Of a DNA stretch of 60,357 nt, positions 20,238-29,442 are shown piece after piece (the first letter of the stretch is position 1; each line of letters opens with the position of its first letter). Where the stretch lies: positions 1 through 60,357 of the forward strand of contig JAAUPS010000007.1 in assembly GCA_012033015.1 (NCBI GenBank). The letters run 5' to 3'. Below the pieces are notes generated by a model, which saw only the letters and a program-made list of their open reading frames with translations, was not told where the DNA came from and ran no database searches. The DNA comes from Phormidesmis sp. RL_2_1. Its GTDB lineage: Bacteria; Cyanobacteriota; Cyanobacteriia; Phormidesmidales; Phormidesmidaceae. Made by a program: the position numbers and the translations under genes.

Positions 20238-20768
20238 CTAACCGCAGACAATCTGAGCGTGATATTCGGCGTCGCTCATTAAATCGAGCGTACTTTCGAC
20301 TCTGTCTAAAAAGAGCTTGCCGTGGATGTGGTCGTACTCATGTTGAATAATACGCGCGACGAAGTCGGTGAACACTTTTTGATGCTGCTTGCCGTAGCGA
20401 TCGCAATACAGAACTTCTATTTCGCGCGATCGCATCACCAGCCCTCGAATCCCTGGCACGCTCAAACAGCCCTCCCACCCTTGCACCTGCTCGTCGGAGA
20501 ACGCCACAATCTGAGGATTAATCATCGGTGTAGGGGCCATCACGGGCGCATTGAGGTAGCGCAGATTAGGCCGCGAGGCGACAATAAAAAGCTGCACACT
20601 TTCGAATACCTGAGGCGCTGCAATACCCACACCATTTGTCTTGTTAGCGGTGTAAATCAGATTATCGATCAGCCTTTGAACCACGGGAGAGTGAATATTT
20701 TCAATCGGCGAGGTGGGCGATCGCAACACCGCATTACCCAATTCTGCAACTTTCAACACCTTAGCCAT
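20238..20768 (-). CDS. def: Peptide deformylase
   Basis: Metal-dependent removal of the N-formyl group from nascent proteins, cytosolic. All three motifs are present: GVGIAAPQV near residues 46-54, EGCLSVPG near 98-105 (Cys metal ligand) and QHEYDHIHG near 141-149 (two His ligands and catalytic Glu). The 176-aa length is normal. ATG 20768 (MAKVLKVAELG) is preferred over a frame extension to 20828 that would add 20 non-homologous residues. A palindrome and a family B repeat lie upstream. Confidence 0.95.
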   Translation of the reverse strand: MAKVLKVAELGNAVLRSPTSPIENIHSPVVQRLIDNLIYTANKTNGVGIAAPQVFESVQLFIVASRPNLRYLNAPVMAPTPMINPQIVAFSDEQVQGWEGCLSVPGIRGLVMRSREIEVLYCDRYGKQHQKVFTDFVARIIQHEYDHIHGKLFLDRVESTLDLMSDAEYHAQIVCG

Positions 20769-20947
20769 ATCGCCCTTTGATCCTATGCCTAGACCTTTAT
20801 TGTAGCGACAGGCCAGAACTATCCTCACCAGGATTCAAGCGCACCAACTATCGCTAGGCAGTTCAGATATCTGACTCAATATCGGACTCAATATCGGTTA
20901 ACTTTTGGTTAAATATCGGTTAACCGTCGGTGTCTGTCAGATTTTAT

Positions 20948-20977
20948 AGTCTGTACCGGATGCATTCGGTACAGACT
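20948..20977. repeat. Perfect 11-bp palindrome with 8-base loop
   Basis: AGTCTGTACCG and CGGTACAGACT pair perfectly. It lies between htrA and def, about 180 bp upstream of the def start and directly next to the family B repeat. It could be an operator, an attenuator or the 3' end of the htrA transcript; no U-run follows. Confidence 0.7.
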
Positions 20978-20978
20978 A

Positions 20979-21050
20979 CTCACTTGGCCCGTTTTCCTGC
21001 AAAGGTTTCACCACAATATCTGTACTCTAGCCAAGTGAGAAACGCTATAG
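20979..21050. repeat. Dispersed repeat family B, copy 1
   Basis: A 72-bp element closed by the inverted pair CTCACTTGGC (20979-20988) and GCCAAGTGAG (21030-21039), followed by AAACGCTATAG. A second copy lies at 52391-52454 with matching words GCAAAGG/GTAAAGG, TTCACC, AATATC and GTGAGAAACGCTATA. Non-coding. Confidence 0.7.
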
Positions 21051-21064
21051 TCTCATCTCAGGGG

Positions 21065-22424
21065 TCATCGTGTCGCTTGCACAGGATAAGCACCAGGACG
21101 TACCGACAGTTCTACAGTGCGCCCACCGCGATCAACGCTCATGGTGATCGCATCGCCAACCGCCGTTCCTTCTACAACGCGCTGCACCGTATCCGCTTCT
21201 GAAATAGCCTGCCCATTCATCGACAAAATCACATCGCCTAGCTGCAACCCTGACTGAGCCGCAGGCGAGTTACGCGCAATGCCCAAAATTACAACCCCAG
21301 CTTCTGCCTGTAGCCGTAAACCCGATCGAGGATCCGCATTAATTTCATCGCGCAAGCCGCTGTCAGGGTGCGCATCTGAATGCCGAGATAGGCGTGCTCA
21401 ACGCGACCGTTGGCCACCAGCTCATCGGCGATCGCCCGCGCTTGATTGATCGGGATCGCAAAGCCTAAGCCCTGGGCATTACCAATAATGGCCGTATTCA
21501 CCCCTATCACTTCACCGCGCTCATTCAGCAAAGGCCCACCCGAATTACCGGGATTAATCGCCGCGTCCGTTTGAATAAACTGCACACGCTTGTCGGGTAC
21601 CCTAATTTGCGCACTGGTGCGCCCTGTAGCGCTAATAATTCCAGCAGTTACCGTATTGTCGAGACCCAGTGGATTACCAATGGCGATCGCCCACTCACCG
21701 GGCCGCAGGGTATCCGAATTACCCACCGTCACCGTCGGCAAATTCGTCGCATCAACCTTAATCACCGCCAAATCTGTCAACGGATCTTCGCCGATGACTT
21801 CCCCCCGCAGCTCCCGACCATCTTTAAAGGTCACCGTTACTGTATCTGCGCCTTCTACCACATGGGCATTGGTTAAAATCGTGCCATTGGCACTGAGAAT
21901 AAACCCTGAGCCTGTACCGCGCTCTACTCGCTGAGCAGGCTGCTCAGGCACCCCCATATCCCCAAAAATTCGCGGAAAAAGGGATCGTTAAAAATCCCTG
22001 GCCGCACGCTGGTGGTCACGGTACGCGCAGAGTTGATCCGCACCACGGCAGGGCCTACCCGTTCGACAGCCGCAGCGATAAAGTTAGCGCCGCCGATTAA
22101 TCGCTCTGTCCCCGTCGCCTGAGCTAACAGCTCACGATCACCGTTGACAGCAGTGTCTGTATCGAAGATAGGGACTGCCGTCTGGGGTGCACTTGGCACA
22201 AGTGCCCACTGAGCATCTTCGGACTGCACAGCTTCTGCGTAGTTATAGCCTGACTCCACATTGGCTGCTGACTGAGAGAATGTTCGCCCGGTAACCAGCA
22301 AAACCGTACCTGTACTGGCGGCAGTCATCATGGCATAGGCCATCACCTGACGAAGGCTGCGAGCACGCTTAAGATTTTTTTTAGACTGCTTCATGCCTTG
22401 AGCTTTCACGAGATGTATTTCCAA
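21065..22424 (-). CDS. htrA: HtrA/Deg-family serine protease (two frameshifts)
   Basis: A periplasmic or thylakoid-lumen quality-control protease, about 453 aa after joining. The N-terminus has a hydrophobic segment (about residues 28-48). The trypsin-like domain shows the catalytic triad: His in TNAHVVEG, Asp in DPLTDLAV and Ser in [10 protein letters not shown]. One PDZ domain ends the protein ([19 protein letters not shown]). Frame 1 breaks at a T5 near 21955 (one more T gives [13 protein letters not shown]), and frame 2 near 21360, where one extra base restores [11 protein letters not shown]. Both slips are probably sequence errors. An alternative start at 22394 (MKQSKKN) is possible. It probably has its own promoter in the 22.4-23.2 kb region. 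Confidence 0.9.
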
Positions 22425-22474
22425 TATTTAGGGATAAGGGGCTTTTGGATTCCAGACTTTTGATGCCATCATTC

Positions 22475-22511
22475 CAGCCTTTTTTGTTCTAGCAAATTCA
22501 AAAAAAGGCTG
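22475..22511. terminator. Bidirectional terminator-like hairpin
   Basis: CAGCCTTTTTT and AAAAAAAGGCTG form a 11-12 bp stem around a 14-base loop. A/T-rich arms ending in a GC-rich base make it resemble an intrinsic terminator on either strand. It lies between the divergent htrA and dnaA genes, 50 bp upstream of htrA. Confidence 0.5.
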
Positions 22512-22630
22512 TGGGTTTGCAGTGACAGTTTGACAGAATGTCTCTTCAGAATATCTTTTTAGATTATCTCTATGTAGCTGTCGCTACAAAATAAAATGAG
22601 TTTTACCAAAGCATAATCACAAACCTGTTG

Positions 22631-22710
22631 TTGCGATCTTTTGAACCAGTATGCGATCGCGGTTTGAACCGGTATGCGATCGCGTTTTGAAGAAGTGTGC
22701 GATCGCACTT
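22631..22710. repeat. Cluster of three HIP1 sites in a degenerate tandem repeat
   Basis: GCGATCGC occurs at 22653-22660, 22676-22683 and 22699-22706, spaced exactly 23 bp apart. The units share the pattern TTTGAA(C/G)(C/A)-x-GTATGCGATCGCG. The density is far above the surrounding DNA. Confidence 0.85.
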
Positions 22711-23029
22711 TCAAGACGATTGCCAACAGCATTTAAGGCCGCCCATGTCATCAAACTTTAAAAGTCTCTAAGGAGGCGAATCGAAAAGAAATAACCCCTT
22801 ATAATTCATAGACTCGCTGCCAAATCGACTCAGAATGCCTATCTCCTATCAGCCTTTATTGATCGCCTTAACCACATATCTAGATTTCTACAATTTTTTG
22901 GACGCTATATCTAGTACTCTAGAAAGTCCCCGCAATTTTTACTGAAGGGCACCTGTATCAGCCAATACATAACAGGCCAAAACCTAACAGGACAGCACCT
23001 ACAGACAAGCAAAAATCAGAATAAGCATC

Positions 23030-23071
23030 GCATCAATATCAAAGCATCAATATCAAAGCATCAATATCAAA
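23030..23071. repeat. Three-unit 14-bp tandem repeat
   Basis: GCATCAATATCAAA is repeated three times without change. It lies in the upstream region of dnaA. Confidence 0.9.
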
Positions 23072-23235
23072 TCAGTCAACGTCAAGCCAGCAACGCTCAA
23101 ACACAGCCCCAAAATATACCCCCCTATAAACCAGGCCAATCCGTGTCAGGCAGAACATCCCCTTAAAGGCGCTGTCTAGCACTGACTGCTCAAAATACCA
23201 AAGAAAACCCCCAAGAAAATCGTAGAGGTGGATCT

Positions 23236-24611
23236 GTGAGCCAGATAAAAGAAAATCTTTGGAACGAAGTTCTCTCAAAGCTTGAAGGTCAGCTCAGTGG
23301 CCCTACGTTCGAAACCTGGATTAAGCCCACGCGCATTCAAGCCCTATCAGAACAGCAGCTTGTCCTCCTAACAGACAATCCCTTTGCCCGCAACTGGCTA
23401 CAAAAGCATTATCTCGCTCAAATTTCTCAGGTAGCCGCAGAAGTCATTGGCCACAGTGTTGAGGTCTCTATCACGGTCACAAGTGAGACAACGCCCTCAC
23501 CTATTCCTAGCGATGCACTACCGTCAACACCTAGCAGCAAAACCTTAGCCGCAATTGACAAGGTCAGCGAAAGAGTCGATAGCGACTCATCCGATCTCAA
23601 CCCCAAAGCTATTTTTTCGCGCTTCGTGGTCGGTGCCAATAACCGTATGGCCCATGCCGCCGCTTTGGCTGTCGCCGAATCACCTGGCCGTGAGTTTAAT
23701 CCCCTCTTTTTATGTGGTGGCGTCGGGCTAGGCAAAACCCACCTGATGCAGGCGATCGGCCACTATCGCATGGAAAGCGATCAAAATGCACGGGTTGCCT
23801 ACGTTTCGACAGAAACATTCACCAATGATCTGATCGCTTCTATTCGTCGCGACACCATGCAAAGGTTCCGCGAACAGTACCGAGAAGTCGATGTCATCTT
23901 GGTAGACGATATTCAATTCATCGAGGGCAAAGAATATACCCAAGAGGAATTTTTCCACACCTTCAACACGCTACATGAGGCTGGAAAGCAAATCGTATTG
24001 GCTTCTGATCGCCCCCCAAACAAAATTCCTCGCCTACAAGAGCGGCTATGCTCCCGGTTTTCAATGGGGCTGATTGCGGATATTCAATCGCCGGATTTTG
24101 AAACGCGTATGGCCATTTTGCAAAAAAGGCTGAATACGAGCAGGTCGTCATTTCCCGTGATGTCACCGAGTATATTGCGTCTTCCTACACCACCAATATT
24201 CGTGAGCTAGAAGGCGCACTGACAAGGGCAATTGCCTATACCTCTATCTCTGGGCTACCGATGACCGTAGAAAACCTCGTGCCCGTATTAGATCCACCGA
24301 CCGAACGCATAGAGGTTGCGCCGAAGTCTGTGATTAAGGCCGTATCTGATGCCTTTAAAATCTCTGTCGAAGATCTCAAAAGTAATTCTCGGCGTCGCGA
24401 AATTAGCTTGGCGCGGCAGGTCGGCATGTACCTGATGCGACAGCACACCGATCTGAGCTTGCCTAAGGTCGGCGAAAAGTTTGGTGGCAAAGACCATACA
24501 ACCGTGATGTATAGCTGCGATAAGATTACTCAGTTGATCAAGCGAGATCTGAACTTGGCGCAAAAAATTCGGGAAGTGAGCGATCGCATTACCATCACTT
24601 CCAATCAATAG
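23236..24611 (+). CDS. dnaA: Chromosomal replication initiator DnaA (one frameshift)
   Basis: Binds DnaA boxes and opens the origin; 458 aa after joining. Domain I starts [20 protein letters not shown]. The AAA+ domain has Walker [11 protein letters not shown] (about 159-168) and Walker B ILVDDIQF. Domain IV has the DnaA signature [15 protein letters not shown] near the C-terminus. The frame breaks near 24125 within an A6 run; a seventh A gives [15 protein letters not shown] and continues in frame with [18 protein letters not shown]. The gene is essential, so an error is likely. Start is GTG at 23236. A strong terminator follows, and the DnaA-box cluster at 24888-25081 lies just downstream. 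Confidence 0.96.
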
Positions 24612-24680
24612 CGATTCAAGAGCTATTCCAAATCCACCATTATCTGCTCGACAGTCCCCAGAACTTTAAAGCTCCTGAAT

Positions 24681-24718
24681 AAAGCTCCTGAACCTTGGTT
24701 GTTCAGGAGCTTTTCTTT
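24681..24718 (+). terminator. Intrinsic terminator of dnaA
   Basis: AAAGCTCCTGAAC and GTTCAGGAGCTTT pair over 13 bp around a short loop and are followed by TCTTTTG. Located 70 bases after the dnaA stop. An extra copy of the left arm (TAAAGCTCCTGAA) lies immediately upstream, so an alternative hairpin is possible. Confidence 0.88.
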
Positions 24719-24767
24719 TGAGCGCAATACAGCCCTAGGGAAACCGTAGGCGGCCATGGTTAAGCTC

Positions 24768-24816
24768 TGAGCATTCCTTAGCGCCGTACAACGACGCAGG
24801 GTCTCACCGCTGCTAA
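24768..24816. repeat. Dispersed repeat family A, partial copy
   Basis: TGAGCATTCCTTAGCGCCGT followed by ACGACGCAGGGTCTCACCGC matches the core units at 32261-32365 and 50428-50548. It lies between the dnaA terminator and the DnaA-box cluster; only the left part of the family is present. Confidence 0.85.
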
Positions 24817-24887
24817 GGGACTCAACCGATCGACAAACCAGGAGTCAGCAAACCATGAAGAAACATAAAGTGTATACAGGATTTTCC

Positions 24888-25081
24888 TGTGGAAAAGCAC
24901 CCATTTCCTGTGGAAAACTTGTGGAGAGAGAGGGGATAAGTCATTGACAAATGTGGAAAAGAAACCAATCATTTCGGGGGTTGTGGAAAAAACCTGATTT
25001 TTCCACAGACTTTCCACAGGGGCTAAACTGCTACAAGCAACTCGACATCATGGGTTCACCACGCTTTCCACAGTTTCCACA
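24888..25081. other. Predicted replication origin (DnaA-box cluster)
   Basis: Five perfect boxes TTTTCCACA (cyanobacterial DnaA-box consensus) lie at 24888-24896, 24909-24917, 24952-24960 and 24982-24990 (minus) and 24999-25007 (plus). One-mismatch boxes are at 25010-25018 (CTTTCCACA), 25064-25072 (CTTTCCACA) and 25073-25081 (GTTTCCACA), all plus. The four perfect minus boxes are on the dnaA side and the plus boxes on the dnaN side, giving a divergent layout. An A/T-rich stretch follows at about 25085-25135 and could be the unwinding element. Position between dnaA and dnaN is typical of bacterial oriC. Confidence 0.9.
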
Positions 25082-25261
25082 GTCCCTACTACTACTAAAA
25101 GAAATAAATCTTTTAAAGATCAAAAAGGGATCAGAAGAGCATGACTTTTTTGATTTTGATTTGCTAGAGAAAAGCTATTGCACTGGGCTAGCAGGGTGAT
25201 AGTATTGGGCATCTCAGCGTGATAACCAGAGCGTAATAACCAGAGTGTAATAACCAGAGCA

Positions 25262-26398
25262 ATGAAGTTTAGCTGCCCGCAAACCGATTTTAATAGCCAA
25301 TTTTCACTGGTGAGCCGTGCAGTCTCCTCTCGCCCGAGTAAACCTGTATTGGGCAATGTTTTAGTCACCGCCGATGCCGAGACTCAGCATGTTACCCTCG
25401 TTGGCTTTGATGAAACCTTGGGTATTCAGACCACATTTGCGGCCCAAGTAGAAGAAGGGGGTACCTTGACACTTCCGGCTAAATTGCTCGGTGACATCGT
25501 TTCTCGCTTACCCAATGAAGAACTCGATATCACTGAAGATGATAATGAGCCGGTCGTCACATTGGCCTGTTCTGCCGGACACTATCAAATTCGTGGACTT
25601 AGCGCTGAGGACTACCCTAACCTGCCTCAAGTAACGGCGGCTGAGCCTGTACAGATTTCTGCTGAGGCTTTAGTGGCCGGTTTGCGGGGGGCGTTGTTTG
25701 CGACGAGCGCTGACGAAACCAAGCAAGTGCTCACTGGCGTCCACCTGAGTGCTGATAATGCCAGCCTAGAGTTTGCTGCGACAGACGGCCATCGATTGGC
25801 CGTGGTGCAAACGATAGATGATGAAGGTGCAGCAACAGCGATGCTGACCATGAATGTGACGATTCCCGGTAAAGCCCTGCGTGAGCTAGAGCGAATTTTG
25901 CAAGCTTGTCCGAGTAATGAACCCGTTTCGTTTCAGCTTGATGCCACTCAAGTGGTTTTTGATCTGGGGCAGCAACGAATTACCACGCGTTTGCTAGAAG
26001 GCCAATATCCCAACTACCGTCAGCTTATTCCTAAGCAATTTGAGCGCCAGCTCACAGTTGATCGTAAGCAGCTCATTGCTTCACTAGAGCGAATTGCGGT
26101 AATGGCCGATCAGCGAAATAATATCGTCAAGCTATCGATTCAAAATGAGACGCAATCGTTAGCGCTTTCGGTCGAAGCCCAGGAAGTCGGCAGCGGATTA
26201 GAAACCTTATCCGCGCAGATTACTGGCGAAGATCTTGACATTGCCTTCAATGTCCGTTACTTGCTCGAAGGCTTGAAGGCGCTGCCCTCAACTGAAATTC
26301 AAATTCAATGCAATACAGCGACGAGTCCTTCTGTGCTGACGCCGCTAGGCGGCACTAAAATCACCTATCTTGTCATGCCCGTGCAAATTCGCAGTTAG
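25262..26398 (+). CDS. dnaN: DNA polymerase III beta sliding clamp
   Basis: The 378-aa product has the three-domain clamp layout: MKFSCPQTDFNSQFSLVSRA at the start, LLEGQYPNYRQLIP (domain II end, about 246-259), and the C-terminal LTPLGGTKITYLVMPVQIRS with the conserved MP. It forms a ring on DNA that tethers polymerase III. It lies directly downstream of the predicted origin, on the same strand as dnaA, with its own upstream region in the origin. Repeats of AACCAGAG(C/T)GTAATA precede the ATG at 25262. Confidence 0.97.
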   Translation: MKFSCPQTDFNSQFSLVSRAVSSRPSKPVLGNVLVTADAETQHVTLVGFDETLGIQTTFAAQVEEGGTLTLPAKLLGDIVSRLPNEELDITEDDNEPVVTLACSAGHYQIRGLSAEDYPNLPQVTAAEPVQISAEALVAGLRGALFATSADETKQVLTGVHLSADNASLEFAATDGHRLAVVQTIDDEGAATAMLTMNVTIPGKALRELERILQACPSNEPVSFQLDATQVVFDLGQQRITTRLLEGQYPNYRQLIPKQFERQLTVDRKQLIASLERIAVMADQRNNIVKLSIQNETQSLALSVEAQEVGSGLETLSAQITGEDLDIAFNVRYLLEGLKALPSTEIQIQCNTATSPSVLTPLGGTKITYLVMPVQIRS

Positions 26399-26690
26399 TG
26401 AGAGACCCAGTCAGTGTGACTCCAGCTTGCGAGATGGAGAGGCTGAATGAAGCCCAATCCATAAATATCAATAAAGTTTGATGAATTGTAGGTTGGAATA
26501 CTCACCTCTGCAGAAAAGTCGGGAAGTTTAGAGATAATGCAGTGGTGATAGGTGTAGCAAAGTAAGAATTCAGCCTTACTTTGTCTTGGCTATAAAGTAG
26601 CGCGTGGTTTCGCAGAGGCCATACGCGCCGCCGCTTGGCTACGATTTGTTTGGATAATTCTTGTCCTTTATGATTGAAGAGAAAAGAGCG

Positions 26691-26765
26691 ATGGATTTGG
26701 CATTTGCAGCTTTGATGTTTGGCGCGGTATTAGTGGTTTTTAGTAAAGAAGTGCTGAATGGCTAG
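26691..26765 (+). CDS. Candidate 24-aa single-span membrane microprotein
   Basis: ATG to TAG encodes MDLAFAALMFGAVLVVFSKE plus VLNG. One hydrophobic span (residues 3-17) is followed by a Lys/Glu/Asn tail, like the tiny subunits of photosynthetic or respiratory complexes. A purine-rich AAGAGAAAAGAG sits just before the start. It matches none of the small photosystem, cytochrome b6f or NDH subunits that I can recall. It could be a chance frame. Confidence 0.4.
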   Translation: MDLAFAALMFGAVLVVFSKEVLNG

Positions 26766-26841
26766 AAGATAATGTCAGCACTCTGGCTTATAACCAGTCG
26801 TTGCTCAGTGGCCAATGGTAAGGCTGTGAAGGTCGTTACGT

Positions 26842-26921
26842 TGGATGACTATGGCGATTGTAACTATGGCGATTGTAACTATGGCTTGGATGACTATGGC
26901 TTTGGTGACTATGGCGATTGT
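26842..26921. repeat. Degenerate 15-bp tandem repeat overlapping the fur 3' end
   Basis: Words GGATGACTATGGC and GATTGTAACTATGGC repeat about five times. The array runs into the end of the minus-strand Fur-family gene, and its last unit supplies the codons Thr-Thr-Gln-Ser-Pro and the stop. Confidence 0.8.
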
Positions 26922-27355
26922 GTTGTCTTTGTCCCAAAAAAGTCAATGCGATAATCTGAGACCTTTACCCCTGTTTGAGCCTCTACCTGCTTCAGAATTT
27001 CTTCAGGAAGCTCAATATTAATGTCAATAATTTGTTGTGTATCTGTGCAGTTGACATGGCTGTGCGGCGAGCTAAGGTGGCCATAAAGCCTGCCATCTGA
27101 TCGCTCTACACATTCAATAATGCCTTGCTCGGAAAGCGCTTCTAGGTTTTGATATACCGAAGTATGACCGATTTCTCTGCCCTGCTGACTCAGTCGATCG
27201 TAGATTTCTCGGGCGGAGAGGTGTTCTCTTTCTTTCCAGAGGAGTTCTAAAATGTAGCGCCGCTGACGACTGAGGCGCATCCCTAATATTTGGCAGCGCT
27301 CAATTGCCTCTTCTAAAGATTCAATGGGCGAAGCGATGTGAGTGACTGGTTGCAT
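26909..27355 (-). CDS. Fur-family metalloregulator (FurC/PerR-like)
   Basis: A 148-aa dimeric DNA-binding repressor. The winged helix lies at about 22-90, with HLSAREIYDRLS and the recognition helix region GHTSVYQNLEALSEQGII. Putative metal ligands cluster in SSPHSHVNC (His98, His100, Cys103). There is no CxxC pair, so the structural zinc site of classical Fur is absent. The sequence resembles the cyanobacterial group including Anabaena FurC/PerR more than the iron-type FurA, but the regulated metal or oxidant cannot be fixed. ATG 27355 (MQPVTHIASP) is preferred; an upstream in-frame ATG at 27454 would add 33 residues without homology. The last five codons come from a tandem repeat. Confidence 0.88.
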   Translation of the reverse strand: MQPVTHIASPIESLEEAIERCQILGMRLSRQRRYILELLWKEREHLSAREIYDRLSQQGREIGHTSVYQNLEALSEQGIIECVERSDGRLYGHLSSPHSHVNCTDTQQIIDINIELPEEILKQVEAQTGVKVSDYRIDFFGTKTTQSP

Positions 27356-27522
27356 GGCGCGGGATACGGCTTGGGTTCGGAGAATGGCTATATAACAGCT
27401 ATGAATGAAAATATGGGCGAAAACTTGGGATACTTGCCACTGGGGACAGGCCACAGTGGCTTTTGCCGTGCTAGGGCTAAATCATAACCATTACCACTTT
27501 AGCTCGAACTCAAAGTAATTGT

Positions 27523-29343
27523 CTATTTTGACGGTTGTTTTGCTTGCTGCCCAACCGTGTCTTCATAGTACCAAAAGCGCTTTCGGGGGGTAGATTCTGA
27601 GGGTTTCTCTGAGGATTGATCTGAGGGTTGATAAGCTTGCTGCTCGGTGTTTGCTAAGGGGGCAGGAAGGGTTAGCTCTGTTGATGATGGGGCTGTAGGT
27701 ACTGATGCCGATGGGACAGGGAGAACTTTGGGGGCTGCATCGGGTGCTATGGGCGCTAGGGTATCAGGCGCTGTGATTGCTCGGGGTGGTTCTGTTGGCT
27801 CTTCTGTTGGCTCTACAGCATCTGTGGGTTTGATGGATTCGATAGGCTGGCTGGATGCTGTAGGCTGGCTAGCTGCTTCAGGTTCTAAGGGCTCTGGCGG
27901 CTCTGATGCTATGCCTTCAACAGGGACTACCGCCTGACCTGTATCGCTAGAAGACGTTAACAAATCTGCAGGGGCAATAGGTGTGGATGTTGGCGCAGGG
28001 GTAGGCGTTAGATGAAAAGATAGCGCTGATTGATTGGTCTCTTGGCTGGGCCTGACTTCACTGGGCCTGACTTCGCTGGGCATGGCTGAGTTTGTGCTGG
28101 TTGTTTTGGCCGTCGCTGCGCCAAAGCTGACTGCTGCCGGTTCAGATGCCGCCTCAAGGCTAATGCTGTTTAAGTTAGCTAAGCCCAATGCCTCGGCATC
28201 TTGGCTAATGTAAGCTTTGTGAGCGGCTGCGATCGCATCTGCTCGCCTTCTTTGATCGCGATCGATGCTGTAAACGTTATTGCCTAGCCCAGGCGCATTC
28301 CATTGCTTGGTATCTGGGTCAAGGTATGCGTGGGTTCTGGCCCATACAATCGCATCTTCGCCGGTCATGTTGAGGCGGTAGGCCTTGGCGAGTTGCTCAA
28401 TGTAGCCGCCGCGATCAAGTGCTGCAAGTGGGGCTTGATTGGCTAAGTCTATGCCATTGAGCTTGGCTTCTAGTGACAGTTTGATGCCGTGCTTGGCGGC
28501 TTTTTCTTCAAGCTGGAGGCCCTGCTTTTTGAGGCGCTGGAGCTGCTTGACATCAGCTTCTTCAGGTGTTGTCGCCCCATGCTGATAGGAAAACGTGCCC
28601 AGATTCCACACACCATTGCCCGGATCGACGTGACCGTAGTAGGCCTGAGTGCGTGTGCCGTCTGCTGAGCGAGTCCCTTCGGCACTGCCAACGGTATGGG
28701 CGACTAATGAACTAGAGCCCCCTTCAAAAATCCAGTCATCTAAGCCTGTGGCATGTTTTGCAATCTGGGTTGGTGGTGCGGTGTGGGTAGATGGCAGCGC
28801 TAAAAGAGAGGCGATATCGGCGGCGTTGTCTGAGATGATTTCAGATGGATATAGATCTGCAGTACTATTTTGTTCTGAATGATTTTCTGTGGGTTGAGGG
28901 GCGGTGATCTCTGCTTTGTTGTCGGTGGCTGAATTGTTCATGGGTAGGGTTACTTCAGCGCTGGCAAAGCTCAGGGCAATCTCATCTTGTTGCTCAGGTG
29001 CTGATGGGGGCGTGTTGGCAAAGGCTAAAGGCGGTAACGGATCTTCGTAGCGTGAGAGCGTTGCATCATGGGGTGCTTCTGCTTGAGGATGCTTGAGCTG
29101 AGCGTTTTCTGTCTGGCCGTTTTCTGTCTGAACGTTTTCTGTCTGGCCGTTTGCGGTTGGAGGAGGCGCGATCGCAACAGCCTCAATCTTATGCGGTGAA
29201 GCTTCTGGGACGGTAGCTGTTGCAGAAACGGGTGGCAGCGAAAAGGTTAGCGCAAGAGGGTCATCATTGGCTTTGGCAATACTGCTCCAACTGAGCCAGG
29301 TGACTAAGACGCTGATCGCAAAGAGAAGAGGAGATTTGAACAT
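27523..29343 (-). CDS. Secreted Pro/Thr-rich protein with conserved central domain
   Basis: A 606-aa exported protein. The signal peptide is FAISVLVTWLSWSSIAKA (about 8-25). Residues 30-215 and 390-590 are low complexity, rich in Pro, Thr, Ser, Glu and Ala. The only folded-looking part is about 230-385: YYGHVDPGNGVWNLGTFSYQ, then a helical stretch, then IVWARTHAYLDPDTKQWNAP and YSIDRDQRRRADAIAAAHKAY. That domain has conserved Trp, Asp, Arg and Tyr residues, but I do not recognise it. It is the last gene of a run of four minus-strand envelope genes. An envelope or surface role is inferred. Confidence 0.75.
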   Translation of the reverse strand: MFKSPLLFAISVLVTWLSWSSIAKANDDPLALTFSLPPVSATATVPEASPHKIEAVAIAPPPTANGQTENVQTENGQTENAQLKHPQAEAPHDATLSRYEDPLPPLAFANTPPSAPEQQDEIALSFASAEVTLPMNNSATDNKAEITAPQPTENHSEQNSTADLYPSEIISDNAADIASLLALPSTHTAPPTQIAKHATGLDDWIFEGGSSSLVAHTVGSAEGTRSADGTRTQAYYGHVDPGNGVWNLGTFSYQHGATTPEEADVKQLQRLKKQGLQLEEKAAKHGIKLSLEAKLNGIDLANQAPLAALDRGGYIEQLAKAYRLNMTGEDAIVWARTHAYLDPDTKQWNAPGLGNNVYSIDRDQRRRADAIAAAHKAYISQDAEALGLANLNSISLEAASEPAAVSFGAATAKTTSTNSAMPSEVRPSEVRPSQETNQSALSFHLTPTPAPTSTPIAPADLLTSSSDTGQAVVPVEGIASEPPEPLEPEAASQPTASSQPIESIKPTDAVEPTEEPTEPPRAITAPDTLAPIAPDAAPKVLPVPSASVPTAPSSTELTLPAPLANTEQQAYQPSDQSSEKPSESTPRKRFWYYEDTVGQQAKQPSK

Positions 29344-29442
29344 AGCAGTGCAGGACTTAATCGGAAATGAACAGAAGGGAGTAATGATTGCAGAAGAGTG
29401 GATTGGCAGATACAGCAGATACAGCTTATAGCCTAGGCGTGG

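Larger units (their letters stand above)
22425..23235. other. Intergenic region upstream of dnaA
   Basis: This 0.8-kb stretch has no gene. It holds a hairpin (22475-22511), a cluster of three HIP1 palindromes (22653-22706) and a 14-bp tandem repeat (23030-23071) about 165 bp before the dnaA start. No TTTTCCACA-type DnaA boxes were found here, in contrast with the region downstream of dnaA. Confidence 0.6.

Noticed and set aside
22425-23235. Replication origin upstream of dnaA
   Set aside because: I found no TTTTCCACA-type boxes there, whereas the region between dnaA and dnaN has a dense cluster.
24110-24130. Programmed frameshift in dnaA
   Set aside because: Many other genes show the same kind of single-base slip at homopolymers, so a common technical cause is more economical.
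26772-26954. Plus-strand open frame with DYGDCNYG repeats
   Set aside because: It is a by-product of the 15-bp tandem repeat and overlaps the end of the Fur-family gene.
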